Source: G963666535 sp963666535 | GTDB lineage: Bacteria > Bacillota > Clostridia > Oscillospirales > Oscillospiraceae | DNA: 64,000 bases | Assembly (NCBI GenBank): GCA_963666535.1 | Contig: OY762913.1 | Location: 310,001-374,000, forward strand | Reading direction: 5' to 3' | In this document: positions 1 to 8,685 of the stretch, in pieces | Layout of the letters: each line of letters opens with the position of its first letter | Numbering within the stretch: the first letter of the stretch is position 1 | Made by a program: the position numbers and the translations under genes | The notes under the pieces: model-generated | Databases searched by the model: none | Seen by the model: only the letters and a program-made list of their open reading frames with translations | What the model was told of the DNA's origin: nothing

Positions 1-2
1 AC

Positions 3-2174
3 GCCCGCATTCTCAGCATCGACACCTCCGAGGCCGAGGCCATGCCCGGCGTCATCCGTGTCCTCACGGGTAAGGATGTAAAGGGCAACAACAATGTGGA
101 CACCCCTCCCGTCATCCCCCGATGGAAGGGCACCGGCACACCGCCCTTCCCCGTCATCGCCACCGACAAAATCAACCGCAAAGGCGATGTGGTTGCTCTG
201 GTTGCCGCTGATACCGAGGAGCATGCGCGTGCCGCTGCCGCAAAGGTGAAACAGAATCTGGAAGTTCTTCCTGCATACTTCACCTTCCCCGAGGCCTGCA
301 TGCCCAACGCCATTCAGCTGCATGACACCTGCCCCAACTCCTATTTGGAGGCTCCCGTGCTGAAGGGCGAGGACCCCGAGAACCTGTTTGACGATGCCGC
401 TTACTGTGTAGAGGGCAGCTTCCACTCCCAGCACGAGCCCCACCTGTCCATTGAGAGCGATGTCTGCCAGGGTTACTACGACACCGACGGCAACGTGGTG
501 GTTCAGTGTAAGACTCAGGCTGTGGGTGAGGGCCGCGAGTCCATTGCGCAGGCCTGTGGCATCCCCATGGAGCAGCTGCGCCTCATCGGCAACCCCGTGG
601 GCGGCTCCTTCGGCTACTCCGTCACCGCCAACACCTATGCCATCACCGCTACCGCCGTGCAGAATCTGGGTATCCCCGTCACCCTGTCTCTCAGCTATGA
701 GGAGTACCTCCATGTCACCGGCAAGCGCTCCGCCACCTACACCAACGGCAAACTGGCCTGCGACGAAAACGGAAAAATCATTGCCGCCGAGTATGATTTG
801 GGTATGGATCACGGCGCTTACGCCGGCATGGCCAGCAAGATTTTCAACAACATGATTTCCGTCGGTTTCCACGGCTACAATGTGCCCAACATTAAGGCTT
901 TGGCCCGCGGCGGTGTTTCCAACCACGCCTTCAACGCCGCCTACCGCGGATTCGGCGCACCTCAGATTTATACCTGCACCGAGGCCCTCATGGACATGAT
1001 GGCCGAGAAGATGAACATGGACCCCTGGCAGTTCCGTTACAACAACTTGCTGCAGCCCGGCGAAAAAACCATCAACAACCGCCCCCTGCGCCTTTACAGC
1101 TATCAGAAACTGATGGAAATGCTGAAGCCCCACTATGATGAGTTTAAGGCCGAAGCCGAGAAGGCACAGGCCGAGGGCCGCCATGTTGGCGTGGGTATTG
1201 GCATGGGTGGATTCCTGTGCACTCTGGGCATGTGGGACAAAGCCGACAACGATCTGGAGCTGCTGCCCGACGGCAAGATTGCCGTTTACAACACCTGGGA
1301 AGATATGGGCCAGGGCGGCGACATCGGTTCCCTCACCGTCACCGTTAAGGCACTGGAAGAGATGAAGGTCAACCCCGACTGCATCCGTCTGGTAATGAAC
1401 GACTCCCACCGCTGCCCCGACTCCGGCGTGGCCGCCGGCAGCCGCAGCCATATCATGAACGGCCGTGCCGTTGCCGCCGCCGCTGAACTGCTCATTGCCG
1501 CCATGAAAAAGGCAGACGGCACCTATCGCACCTATGACGAGATGGTGGCCGAGGGCATCCCCACCCGCTACACCGGCCATGTGGACAACATGAACAAGGG
1601 CATCGACCCTGGTCTGGATCCCAACACCGGCGAGGGCCAGAAGGACGGTGAGTACATGTACGGCGCCAACTGTGCTCTGGTGGAAGTGGATGTGAACACC
1701 GGCAAGACCAAGGTGCTGCGATTCGCCTGCTGCGCTGACATTGGCGTCATCGGCAATAAGCTGGCTGTGGACGGTCAGGCCTTCGGCGGCATCTCCCACT
1801 GCATCGGCTTCGCCCTCAGTGAGGACTATCAGGACATTAAGAAGCATCGCAATATGATTGCCTGCGGCATTCCCCAGATACTTGACATCCCCGACGATAT
1901 TCGGGTAGAATATCTGGAGACGCCCCGCGGTGAGCTGGGTGCCTTCGGCTCCTCTGGCTGCTCCGAGGTGTTCCAGTCCTCCGGCCACATGGCTGTCATC
2001 AATGCCATCAACAATGCTACCGGCTGCCGCATCTATGAGCTGCCCGCCACCCCCGACAAGGTGAAGGCCGCATGGGCCGCCAAACAGGAGGGCCGCGAGC
2101 TGAAGCCCGCCAAATATTATATCGGTCCGGATCTGGAAGACGCTCTGGAAGCCATCAAGAGTCATCCCATGTAA
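3..2174 (+). CDS. Molybdenum-dependent aldehyde oxidoreductase, large (Mo-binding) part, 5'-truncated
   Basis: The frame is open from the first bases of the window, so the N-terminus lies outside; 723 residues are visible. The opening ARILSIDTSEAEAMPG is the usual start of the aldehyde oxidase/xanthine dehydrogenase a/b hammerhead domain. Downstream it follows the Desulfovibrio gigas MOP aldehyde oxidoreductase closely: GGSFGYS, AAYRGFGAPQ, WEDMGQGGDIGS and, near the C-terminus, FGSSGCSEVF, whose Glu aligns with the catalytic Glu of MOP. The family hydroxylates aldehydes or N-heterocycles with molybdopterin cytosine dinucleotide and passes electrons to 2Fe-2S centres. Whether the 2Fe-2S domains are fused upstream, as in MOP, cannot be seen. 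It heads a tight run of six further (+) genes. The true substrate is unknown. Confidence 0.9.
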   Translation, partial: ARILSIDTSEAEAMPGVIRVLTGKDVKGNNNVDTPPVIPRWKGTGTPPFPVIATDKINRKGDVVALVAADTEEHARAAAAKVKQNLEVLPAYFTFPEACMPNAIQLHDTCPNSYLEAPVLKGEDPENLFDDAAYCVEGSFHSQHEPHLSIESDVCQGYYDTDGNVVVQCKTQAVGEGRESIAQACGIPMEQLRLIGNPVGGSFGYSVTANTYAITATAVQNLGIPVTLSLSYEEYLHVTGKRSATYTNGKLACDENGKIIAAEYDLGMDHGAYAGMASKIFNNMISVGFHGYNVPNIKALARGGVSNHAFNAAYRGFGAPQIYTCTEALMDMMAEKMNMDPWQFRYNNLLQPGEKTINNRPLRLYSYQKLMEMLKPHYDEFKAEAEKAQAEGRHVGVGIGMGGFLCTLGMWDKADNDLELLPDGKIAVYNTWEDMGQGGDIGSLTVTVKALEEMKVNPDCIRLVMNDSHRCPDSGVAAGSRSHIMNGRAVAAAAELLIAAMKKADGTYRTYDEMVAEGIPTRYTGHVDNMNKGIDPGLDPNTGEGQKDGEYMYGANCALVEVDVNTGKTKVLRFACCADIGVIGNKLAVDGQAFGGISHCIGFALSEDYQDIKKHRNMIACGIPQILDIPDDIRVEYLETPRGELGAFGSSGCSEVFQSSGHMAVINAINNATGCRIYELPATPDKVKAAWAAKQEGRELKPAKYYIGPDLEDALEAIKSHPM

Positions 2175-2207
2175 TTTATCCGCAGGCGCGGAAGCAGGAG
2201 GAACGAT

Positions 2208-4445
2208 ATGAAACTGGAAGATTGTACCGCATTGGTGGAACCGTGTATTCACGACACCCCCTCCCCCTGTTCCTGCGCCTGTCCGTTTGGATTGGATTTG
2301 CGTTCCTTTTTGAAGAAAGTGTCCAAGGGCCGTTGGAGCGGTGCTTGGCGCGAACTGCGCACAGCGACGGTGTTTCCCACCGTCGCTGCCGCCTTTTGTC
2401 CCCGCCCCTGCGAAGGAAAGTGTCAGCGCAGTCTGTTGGGGGACGAAGCTGTCGCCATCGGCGAGCTGGAGCGCGCCCTGCTCCGCCTCTGCAAGCCCCA
2501 GGCTCCCGATGCCTTCCCCATTCCGGGCAAGGAGCAGTCTGTGGCCGTTGTGGGTGCCGGTGTGGCCGGACTTTCTCTGGCCCTCAGTATGGCACAGAAA
2601 AAATATGCCGTCACGGTCTTTGACCGTCAAAACGGCTGGGGCGGCGCCCTGCGCACCCACCCGGACTTTGCTGTTTTTAATGCCGACTTCACTCTGCAGT
2701 TTTCCGCCGAAACCGTCACCTTTCGGTTTGACACCCAGGTGACCTCTCTGGAGGAACTGTCCGGCTTTAACGGCATTTACATCGCCACCGGTGACGGCGG
2801 CAACACCTTTGATTTGCGCTCCGGCTGGGATTCCTCCTTGAACTCCACCACGCGCCCCGGTGTGTTTTTGGGCGGCGGTGCAGTAGGCATGGCCATGATG
2901 GAATCCATTGCTGCCGGTCGGGAAGTGTCCCGCGTTATGGAGGGTGCCTTACAGACCGGCCGCGCAGAAGCTGCCGGTCCGGCCAAGCGCTGCCACAGCC
3001 ATTCTCTGGTGCCTACGGGTGCACAGTCCTCCCCTCGTGTTGTCCCTGCCGACGGCGGAATCGGCTACACCATGGAGGAGGCCAAAGCAGAGGCCGGACG
3101 CTGTTTTCAGTGTAACTGCGACGGCTGTATGACCCGCTGCGAACTGATGGAGCACTATCACAGAGCCCCCCATCAGTCCGCCATGGAGGTATTTGCCGAT
3201 TCCAGTCCCCATTTTCTGGCCAGCCGCACCATGACCCGGCAGACCTACTCCTGCAACGAATGCGGCTGGTGCAGTCAAATCTGTCCCGAGCAGGTGGACT
3301 TGAGCAGTCTCTTCGACCTATCCCGCCACGCCCGCCGGGAGCAGAACATCCACCCCGCCGCCTTCCATGACTTCTGGCTGCGGGAGCTGGAGTTTGCCTC
3401 CACCGAGGCGTTTTATGCCGCTCCCCCGAAGGGGCACAAAACCTGCACTTATGCCTTTTTCCCCGGCTGTCAGTTGCCCGCCTCCCTTCCGGAGCACACA
3501 GTAAAAGCGATGAATCTGCTGGGAGACACCCTAAATACCGGAATTCTGCTGGGCTGCTGCGGTGCTCCTGCCGTTTGGGCCGGTGAGCAGGACTTGGAGC
3601 AGGCCACCGTGGGCCGCCTCCGCTCCGCCTGGGAGCGGCTGGGCAAGCCCGCCTTGATTTTGGCCTGTGCCACCTGCGGCAAAATGCTGACCCGGCTGCT
3701 GCCGGAGATTCCCACGGTCTCTCTCTATACCCTTCTGGCCGAAAACACGGCGCTGTCCCTTGCGCCGCTCTTCCCCGCCGCCGGAGTATTCGACCCCTGC
3801 TCCGCCCGGGAGGACACCGCTGCCCAAAGCGCCGTCCGCACCCTTGCCCGGCGGGGCGGAACCGAGTTGGAAGAGCTGCCCGAGCCCGGCCGCTGCTGCG
3901 GCTACGGCGGGCATATGCGCACCGCCAACCCCAAGCTCTATGAGACGGTAGTCAGCCACCGCTCCACCGAGAGCGACGCCCCCTATGTGGTCTACTGCGC
4001 CAACTGCAGAGAGGTATTTCTGCAGCAGGGCAAGGCCTGCGCTCATATTCTGGAATCTCTCTTCGGCCCCGGCGGGGAACTCCCCACACTGGAGCAGAAG
4101 CGTCAAAATTCTCTTTGGGTGAAAGGAAACTTGATGCAAGCTATGGAACACACTGCGTTTACCCCCACAGCTCAGCCTTGGGACAACCTTCTGTTGGATG
4201 TTCCCGATGCGGTTCGCACCGAGATGGAGCAGGCGCTCATCACCGACTTCGATGTGAAGCAGTGCATCTACTGCGCAGAAGAAAATAACGATTATTTTCT
4301 GAGCGAGAATGGTCTGCGCCTTTCCAGCCTGATTCGCAAAGTACTCACCTACTGGGTGGAATATACTCCCGGTGAGGAAGGGCGCTATACCGTACACGCC
4401 GCCTACTGCCACCGGATGCGCTTTGGAAAGGAGAATGAGGCATGA
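2208..4445 (+). CDS. FAD-dependent oxidoreductase / dicluster iron-sulfur protein (DVU_1558-like)
   Basis: The 745-residue multidomain protein starts with a Cys-rich segment (CSCACPFG, FCPRPCEGKC) like the N-terminus of glutamate synthase small subunit. A Rossmann FAD motif VGAGVAGLSLA follows near residue 110, with a second nucleotide-binding-like stretch near 220. Two 4Fe-4S-type Cys clusters (CFQCNCDGCMTRC; CNECGWCSQICPE) lie around residues 300-365. The C-terminal half has two CCG-type domains (GCCGAP, CATCGK; CCGYGG, CANC) as in heterodisulfide reductase HdrB/D. This is an electron-transfer flavoprotein, plausibly the partner of the upstream molybdoenzyme. A good Shine-Dalgarno (AGGAGG) precedes the ATG, and the stop overlaps the next gene by ATGA. 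The exact donor and acceptor are unknown. Confidence 0.85.
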   Translation: MKLEDCTALVEPCIHDTPSPCSCACPFGLDLRSFLKKVSKGRWSGAWRELRTATVFPTVAAAFCPRPCEGKCQRSLLGDEAVAIGELERALLRLCKPQAPDAFPIPGKEQSVAVVGAGVAGLSLALSMAQKKYAVTVFDRQNGWGGALRTHPDFAVFNADFTLQFSAETVTFRFDTQVTSLEELSGFNGIYIATGDGGNTFDLRSGWDSSLNSTTRPGVFLGGGAVGMAMMESIAAGREVSRVMEGALQTGRAEAAGPAKRCHSHSLVPTGAQSSPRVVPADGGIGYTMEEAKAEAGRCFQCNCDGCMTRCELMEHYHRAPHQSAMEVFADSSPHFLASRTMTRQTYSCNECGWCSQICPEQVDLSSLFDLSRHARREQNIHPAAFHDFWLRELEFASTEAFYAAPPKGHKTCTYAFFPGCQLPASLPEHTVKAMNLLGDTLNTGILLGCCGAPAVWAGEQDLEQATVGRLRSAWERLGKPALILACATCGKMLTRLLPEIPTVSLYTLLAENTALSLAPLFPAAGVFDPCSAREDTAAQSAVRTLARRGGTELEELPEPGRCCGYGGHMRTANPKLYETVVSHRSTESDAPYVVYCANCREVFLQQGKACAHILESLFGPGGELPTLEQKRQNSLWVKGNLMQAMEHTAFTPTAQPWDNLLLDVPDAVRTEMEQALITDFDVKQCIYCAEENNDYFLSENGLRLSSLIRKVLTYWVEYTPGEEGRYTVHAAYCHRMRFGKENEA

Positions 4446-4633
4446 GTGACCCAATTTGGAACTGCGCCAAATGCGGCGTACCCCTGGAACCTAAAAAAGT
4501 AATTTTTTCCTACATGGGTCGTGATTTCGGCCACGAAGTGCCCACTTGTCCCAAGTGCGGCAAAGTATTTATCTCCAAGGAGCTTGCCCAAGGCCGCATG
4601 TCTGAGGTGGAAGCGCTGATGGAGGACAAATAA
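4442..4633 (+). CDS. Small zinc-ribbon-like redox protein (DVU_1557-like)
   Basis: This 63-residue protein has two CxxC pairs, CAKCG near residue 8 and CPKCG near residue 37, the pattern of a small zinc ribbon or rubredoxin-like knuckle. Its ATG overlaps the stop of the flavoprotein gene by four bases (ATGA), so the two are very probably translationally coupled. Short proteins of this kind sit at the same position in the Desulfovibrio mop neighbourhood. A metal-binding or electron-transfer accessory role is inference; no enzyme domain is visible. Confidence 0.8.
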   Translation: MSDPIWNCAKCGVPLEPKKVIFSYMGRDFGHEVPTCPKCGKVFISKELAQGRMSEVEALMEDK

Positions 4634-4646
4634 GGAGGTTTTTTTC

Positions 4647-5060
4647 ATGCAAAGACCTACTCGCGCCGAAATTGCCCAGCAATTTCTCCGGGGCGGCAAC
4701 TGCGCCCAAGCTGTACTGGGCGCCTATTGTGACGAAACCGGCTATGACCGGGAGGAGTGCGACCGCATCGCCGCCTGCTTCGGCGGCGGAATGTATCTGG
4801 GAGAGACTTGCGGTGCTCTCACCGGCGCATTGATGGCCATCGGCATCCTTGCCGACACCCCCCAAGAGGCACACGATAAGGCCGCAGAGCTGGAGGCCCA
4901 GTTCCGCGGCCGCATGGGTGGCACCCTTTGCAGGGATTTGCTGCAATATGATGTTTCCGACCCGGAGCAGTTGGCCCGGGCCAAGGAATCCGGCCGCCTC
5001 ATTGACTACTGCCCCACTGTGGTGGAGACCGCACTGGATTTGTTAGAAGAACTGTTGTAA
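4647..5060 (+). CDS. C_GCAxxG_C_C family protein (DVU_1555-like)
   Basis: The 137-residue protein carries the family's Cys pattern: GGNCAQAV near residue 20, ACFGGGMYLGETCGALTGAL around 48-67, then single Cys residues near 94 and 118. The family is thought to bind a metal or iron-sulfur centre, but no reaction is established to my knowledge. The start is fixed by the strong AAGGAGG eight bases upstream. It lies 13 bp after the zinc-ribbon gene and 11 bp before the methyltransferase, inside the molybdoenzyme run. A second, divergent member of the family lies at 13622-14143. Confidence 0.85.
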   Translation: MQRPTRAEIAQQFLRGGNCAQAVLGAYCDETGYDREECDRIAACFGGGMYLGETCGALTGALMAIGILADTPQEAHDKAAELEAQFRGRMGGTLCRDLLQYDVSDPEQLARAKESGRLIDYCPTVVETALDLLEELL

Positions 5061-5071
5061 GGAGTTTTACC

Positions 5072-5791
5072 ATGAGTATTCTCAGACCCGGCTCTCTGGA
5101 GCTGACCCGCCATGCCCTCACCGCCGCAGGTGCCAAAAGCGGCATGACCCTGCTGGATGTGGGCTGTGGAGACGGTGAGGCCGCCGCATTCGCCCAGCGC
5201 GAATTCTCCCTTACCGTCACCGGCGTGGACACCGATGCAGACGCCGTGGCGCGGGCCAAAGCCGCCGGTGTGGATGCCCGGATTGAAAGTGCCGACGCCC
5301 TATCCTTCCCCTCCCGGGGCTTCGATCTAGTCACCATGGAGTGCGTATTTTCCATTCTGGAACGGCAGGAGGAGGCAATTCACGAAGCTTACTGCATGCT
5401 CCGTCCCGGCGGTGCGCTGATTCTCACCGACGTCTACTGCCGCACCCCCGATTTGGAGCGCTACCACGCCGACTACAAGGCCGCCATGGCGCTGTTCCGC
5501 CGTCCCCGGAAGCATGAGGACTGTTCTTCCGGCGACCACCTCCCTTCCCCCTACTGTCAGGACGGCGCTGTGGTGATGGACGGCCTCACTGCGCTTCTGG
5601 ATGAGCTGAACCTCACCGTTGAGCTGTTTGAAGACCACACCGACGATCTGACCGCCTTCTGTGCCCAGGCCATTCTGGATCACGGCTCTCTGGATGCGTG
5701 GTTTGCCGCCGAGGGTGGGTGGAAGCCCTGCGTCGTCACCTGTAAAGACCCCGGCTATTTCCTGCTGGTGGCCCGCAAGCGCAATGCTTGA
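5072..5791 (+). CDS. Class I SAM-dependent methyltransferase (DVU_1556-like)
   Basis: The 239-residue protein has the class I motifs: LLDVGCGDGEA near residue 29 (SAM-binding motif I), GVDTDADAV at the end of strand beta2, then the DALSF...FDLV region and an MLRPGG turn near residue 109, with the LVARK end typical of the fold. It resembles UbiE/Methyltransferase_11 proteins. The substrate is unknown. In the neighbourhood known from Desulfovibrio a methyltransferase of this type accompanies the radical SAM protein, which suggests that both act on one small molecule or cofactor. RBS AAGGAG precedes the ATG. The stop overlaps the next gene by 8 bp. Confidence 0.85.
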   Translation: MSILRPGSLELTRHALTAAGAKSGMTLLDVGCGDGEAAAFAQREFSLTVTGVDTDADAVARAKAAGVDARIESADALSFPSRGFDLVTMECVFSILERQEEAIHEAYCMLRPGGALILTDVYCRTPDLERYHADYKAAMALFRRPRKHEDCSSGDHLPSPYCQDGAVVMDGLTALLDELNLTVELFEDHTDDLTAFCAQAILDHGSLDAWFAAEGGWKPCVVTCKDPGYFLLVARKRNA

Positions 5792-6806
5792 TTCCTGGAT
5801 TGCCGAAAAAATCGGCGCACCGCTCACCCGGGAGGCGTTGGAGACCTACCAGCTGGCACGCCTTAACGAAACGCTCTCCCTGGCCCGCTCCCGCAGCCGG
5901 TTTTATGCCTCCCGTCTCCCCGCTCGGACGCTTTCCTGCCTAAACGAACTGGGCTCGCTCCCCTTCACCTCCCCCGCCGATTTGGCCGGGGAGGGTTTTT
6001 CCATGCTCTGCGTCTCTCCGGATGAAATCAGCCGTGTGGTCACCCTCACCACCTCCGGCTCCACCGGAACGCCCAAGCGGGTCTACTTTACCGCAGAGGA
6101 TCAAGAGCTGACGGTGGATTTTTTTCACCACGGCATGGCTACCCTACTCCCCCCCGAGGCCCGGGTGCTCCTTCTCTTCCCCGGGGAGAGCCCCGGCAGC
6201 CTCAACAATCTGCTCTCTCAAGGACTGCACCGAGCCGGAGCAACTCCCACCGCATTCGGCTTCCCCACGCCCCAGCGGCTGGACGATTTACTGGATGCCA
6301 TGAACCAAATCGCCCCCCATTACCTCATCGGCCCGCCGGAGCAGATAGCCGCCGCCGCCCGTCTGTCTCAATCCCAGGGCCGTAAGGATGTCGTCTCCCG
6401 CTCCCTCACCGGTGTTCTTCTCTCCGCCGCCTATGTCTCCCCCGAAGCTCGGCGCTCCATTGAGGACTGCTGGGGCTGCCGGGTAGACGAGCACTACGGC
6501 ATGACAGAGATGGGTTTGGGTGGCGCAGTAAGTTGTCCCGGCGGGACAGGGTATCATCTGCGGGAGGCCGACCTCTATTTTGAGATAATTGACCCACACA
6601 CCGGCCTTCCCGTCCCCGACGGGGTGCGGGGCGAGTTGGTGTTTACCACCCTCACCCGGGTGGGCATGCCCCTCATTCGCTATCGGACCGGGGATTTCAG
6701 TCGCTTTCTTCCACCCTGCTCCTGCGGCAGTCTCCTCCGCTGGATAGACCGGGTGGAGAGCCGCCCCCAACCCAAAAAATTTGATCGCCCTGAAATTCGG
6801 TTCTGA
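5784..6806 (+). CDS. AMP-dependent ligase-like protein, short form (DVU_1553-like)
   Basis: The 340-residue protein belongs to the adenylate-forming superfamily, closest to the phenylacetate-CoA ligase (PaaK) type. It has the phosphate-loop motif TTSGSTGTPK (around residues 89-98), the YGMTEMG motif and a YRTGD motif near the end. PaaK proteins run to about 430 residues. Here the protein stops shortly after RTGD, so the C-terminal lid domain that carries the catalytic lysine appears to be missing. I chose the ATG at 5784, which overlaps the methyltransferase stop; a longer reading from 5661 would run deep inside that gene. It may activate a carboxylate as an adenylate, or may only bind it. 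Substrate unknown. Confidence 0.8.
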   Translation: MLDSWIAEKIGAPLTREALETYQLARLNETLSLARSRSRFYASRLPARTLSCLNELGSLPFTSPADLAGEGFSMLCVSPDEISRVVTLTTSGSTGTPKRVYFTAEDQELTVDFFHHGMATLLPPEARVLLLFPGESPGSLNNLLSQGLHRAGATPTAFGFPTPQRLDDLLDAMNQIAPHYLIGPPEQIAAAARLSQSQGRKDVVSRSLTGVLLSAAYVSPEARRSIEDCWGCRVDEHYGMTEMGLGGAVSCPGGTGYHLREADLYFEIIDPHTGLPVPDGVRGELVFTTLTRVGMPLIRYRTGDFSRFLPPCSCGSLLRWIDRVESRPQPKKFDRPEIRF

Positions 6807-6818
6807 AAGTGTGATTAT

Positions 6819-8108
6819 ATGAAAACACTGCTCCATAAAACCAAAAGCATTTGCCCTGTCTGCTCCCGGCAGATTCCCGCCGTGCTGGTGGCGAAGGGCG
6901 AGGATATTTTCCTGGAAAAGACCTGCCCCGACCACAGTTTTTTCTCCACACTGGTCTGGCGCGGCCACGATATTCCGTACGCCAACTGGGGCGGGGAACG
7001 CCCGGCGGAGATTCCGGCCAACTGTCCCAATGACTGCGGCCTATGCCCGGGACACGGGCAGGACACCTGCTGCATTCTGGTTGAAATCACTCAGCGGTGC
7101 AATTTGAACTGTCGCTACTGCTTTGCCGACGGCGGTGCCACCCTGAAGCAAGAACCCACGGTGGCAGAGCTTGCCGAAACTTTCCGCACGCTGGTGGGCC
7201 GTGGACTTACCTTTCTTCAGCTCTCCGGCGGCGAACCCACTTTACGGGACGACCTGCCTCAAATCGTAGCTGCCGCCAAGGACGCAGGCGCCACTTCCAT
7301 CCAGCTGAACACCAACGGCCTGCGTCTAGCGCGGGAGCCGGAATTTACCCGGGCACTGGCGGAGGCGGGACTTACCTTTGTCTTTCTTCAGTTTGACTCC
7401 ACCCGCCCGGAGGCCACGGAATTTCTCCGCGGTGCCGACCTGCTGACCGCCAAGCAGGAGGCGATTCGCATCTGCGGAGAGCTGGGGCTGGGAGTCACCC
7501 TGGTGCCTACCCTGGTGCCCGGTGTGAATACCGACGACATCGGTGCCCTCATCCGCTACGGTCTCTCCCTCTCCCCGGTGGTACGGGGGGTTCACTTCCA
7601 GCCGGTAAGCTACTTCGGCCGCTGTCCCTACACCCCCAAGGATGCCGACCGCTACACCCTGCCCCAGCTGGTACAGGCAGTGGAGGACCAAACCGGCGGT
7701 CTGGTCACCCGCCGCGATCTGGCCCCCTCCTGCTGCGACCACCCCCGCTGTGGCTTTCACGGGGACTTCATCGTTCTGCCCGATGGTCTGCTCTCCCTCA
7801 CCCCCAGGGAGCGTACAAGTTGCTGTAAAACCACCGCTCTGCAGAACCGTGCCTACATCGCCCGGCGGTGGAAGCGTGATTTGGCCGGGGAGGCCGTTTT
7901 TTCCGGGCAGGAGGAAACTCTAGACATGAATGACCTCACCACCTTCCTCACCCGGGGGCGCACCCATGTATTCACCCTCACAGCTATGGCCTTTCAAGAC
8001 CGCTGGAATCTGGACCTGGAACGGCTGAACGCCTGCTCTCTTCATGTATATGCAAATGGAAAAACCGTTCCTTTCTGCGCCCGCTATATCGGGGCGGAAT
8101 CCCACTAA
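6819..8108 (+). CDS. trsS: Radical SAM protein, TrsS-like
   Basis: The 429-residue protein opens with a Cys motif CPVCSRQIPA...LEKTCPDH, then the radical SAM triad CNLNCRYC near residue 94 that binds the 4Fe-4S/SAM cluster, the LSGGEPTL motif, and further Cys residues (PSCCDHPRCGFH; TSCCK) that could hold auxiliary clusters. The N-terminal motif is also seen in tetraether-lipid-synthase-like radical SAM enzymes. The name follows the radical SAM (seleno)protein TrsS that sits beside mop-type aldehyde oxidoreductases; I recall the name but cannot check it here. The frame ends in TAA, so no selenocysteine readthrough is indicated at the end. A terminator follows. The reaction is unknown. Confidence 0.82.
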   Translation: MKTLLHKTKSICPVCSRQIPAVLVAKGEDIFLEKTCPDHSFFSTLVWRGHDIPYANWGGERPAEIPANCPNDCGLCPGHGQDTCCILVEITQRCNLNCRYCFADGGATLKQEPTVAELAETFRTLVGRGLTFLQLSGGEPTLRDDLPQIVAAAKDAGATSIQLNTNGLRLAREPEFTRALAEAGLTFVFLQFDSTRPEATEFLRGADLLTAKQEAIRICGELGLGVTLVPTLVPGVNTDDIGALIRYGLSLSPVVRGVHFQPVSYFGRCPYTPKDADRYTLPQLVQAVEDQTGGLVTRRDLAPSCCDHPRCGFHGDFIVLPDGLLSLTPRERTSCCKTTALQNRAYIARRWKRDLAGEAVFSGQEETLDMNDLTTFLTRGRTHVFTLTAMAFQDRWNLDLERLNACSLHVYANGKTVPFCARYIGAESH

Positions 8109-8120
8109 TCAGCACATAAC

Positions 8121-8165
8121 AAAAAACCACCGGCTTCATCACTGTGAAGTCGGTGGTTTTTTGTT
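8121..8165. terminator. Terminator between trsS and the converging remnant
   Basis: A 13-bp stem (ACCACCGGCTTCA with TGAAGTCGGTGGT, one wobble) is flanked by A6 on the left and T6 on the right, so it can work in both directions. It closes the molybdoenzyme run. Confidence 0.85.
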
Positions 8166-8167
8166 TG

Positions 8168-8554
8168 TTAATACCCGGGTAGCTTTTGGGTAGAGCCTGC
8201 CACGGCAGGGATACCGAACTCGGTCTGAAGAAGTTCGGTAAGCATGAGCAGATCTTTTTCCCAGATAGCGCGATCAGGGATCTCATAATCGCCCATGGGG
8301 TAGGGCTGATTCAGTGTGGCATACTTCTCGGTTCCCATCTTGCGATAAGGGAGAAGCTGGTACTGAAGAATTTTGCCCCCCAGCTCATCTCGGATGAAAG
8401 CACCCGTTGCGCGGATGTTGTCTATGGAATTGTTGTAACCGGGGACGATGGGCGTACTGATCACCAGCGGTTTTCCCAGTTCCACCGTACGGCGGATGTT
8501 CTTGAGAATTTGCTCATTTCCTGCACCGGTAATTTTTTTGTGCTCGGCGAATGA
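8168..8554 (-). pseudogene. Remnant of a glycyl-radical enzyme activating protein (radical SAM)
   Basis: The frame encodes roughly the C-terminal 125 residues of a pyruvate formate-lyase activase-like protein: EHKKITGAGNEQIL, then TPIVPGYNNS, QLLPYRKMGTEKY and a usual C-terminal end. Activases of this family are about 250-300 residues and need the N-terminal CxxxCxxC. That part is absent, and the residues before EHKK do not fit the family. No glycyl-radical enzyme gene lies nearby. I read it as a 5'-deleted relic, with the break near 8550. Confidence 0.75.
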
Positions 8555-8685
8555 ACTTTGTTCTTCATCTTGACTCCCTCTCAAAATTAGTTTACGCTAA
8601 CTTAAAGCAGTGTTTCTGTCATCCAATGCATGACCGCGGCAGGCACACCCTCCCTCCATGCATTGCGGCGGAGGCGAATATTCGG

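Noticed and set aside
8551..8685. N-terminal extension of the HD-GYP protein
   Set aside because: The extra 45 codons overlap the decayed activase region, have no ribosome binding site and do not resemble a sensor domain.
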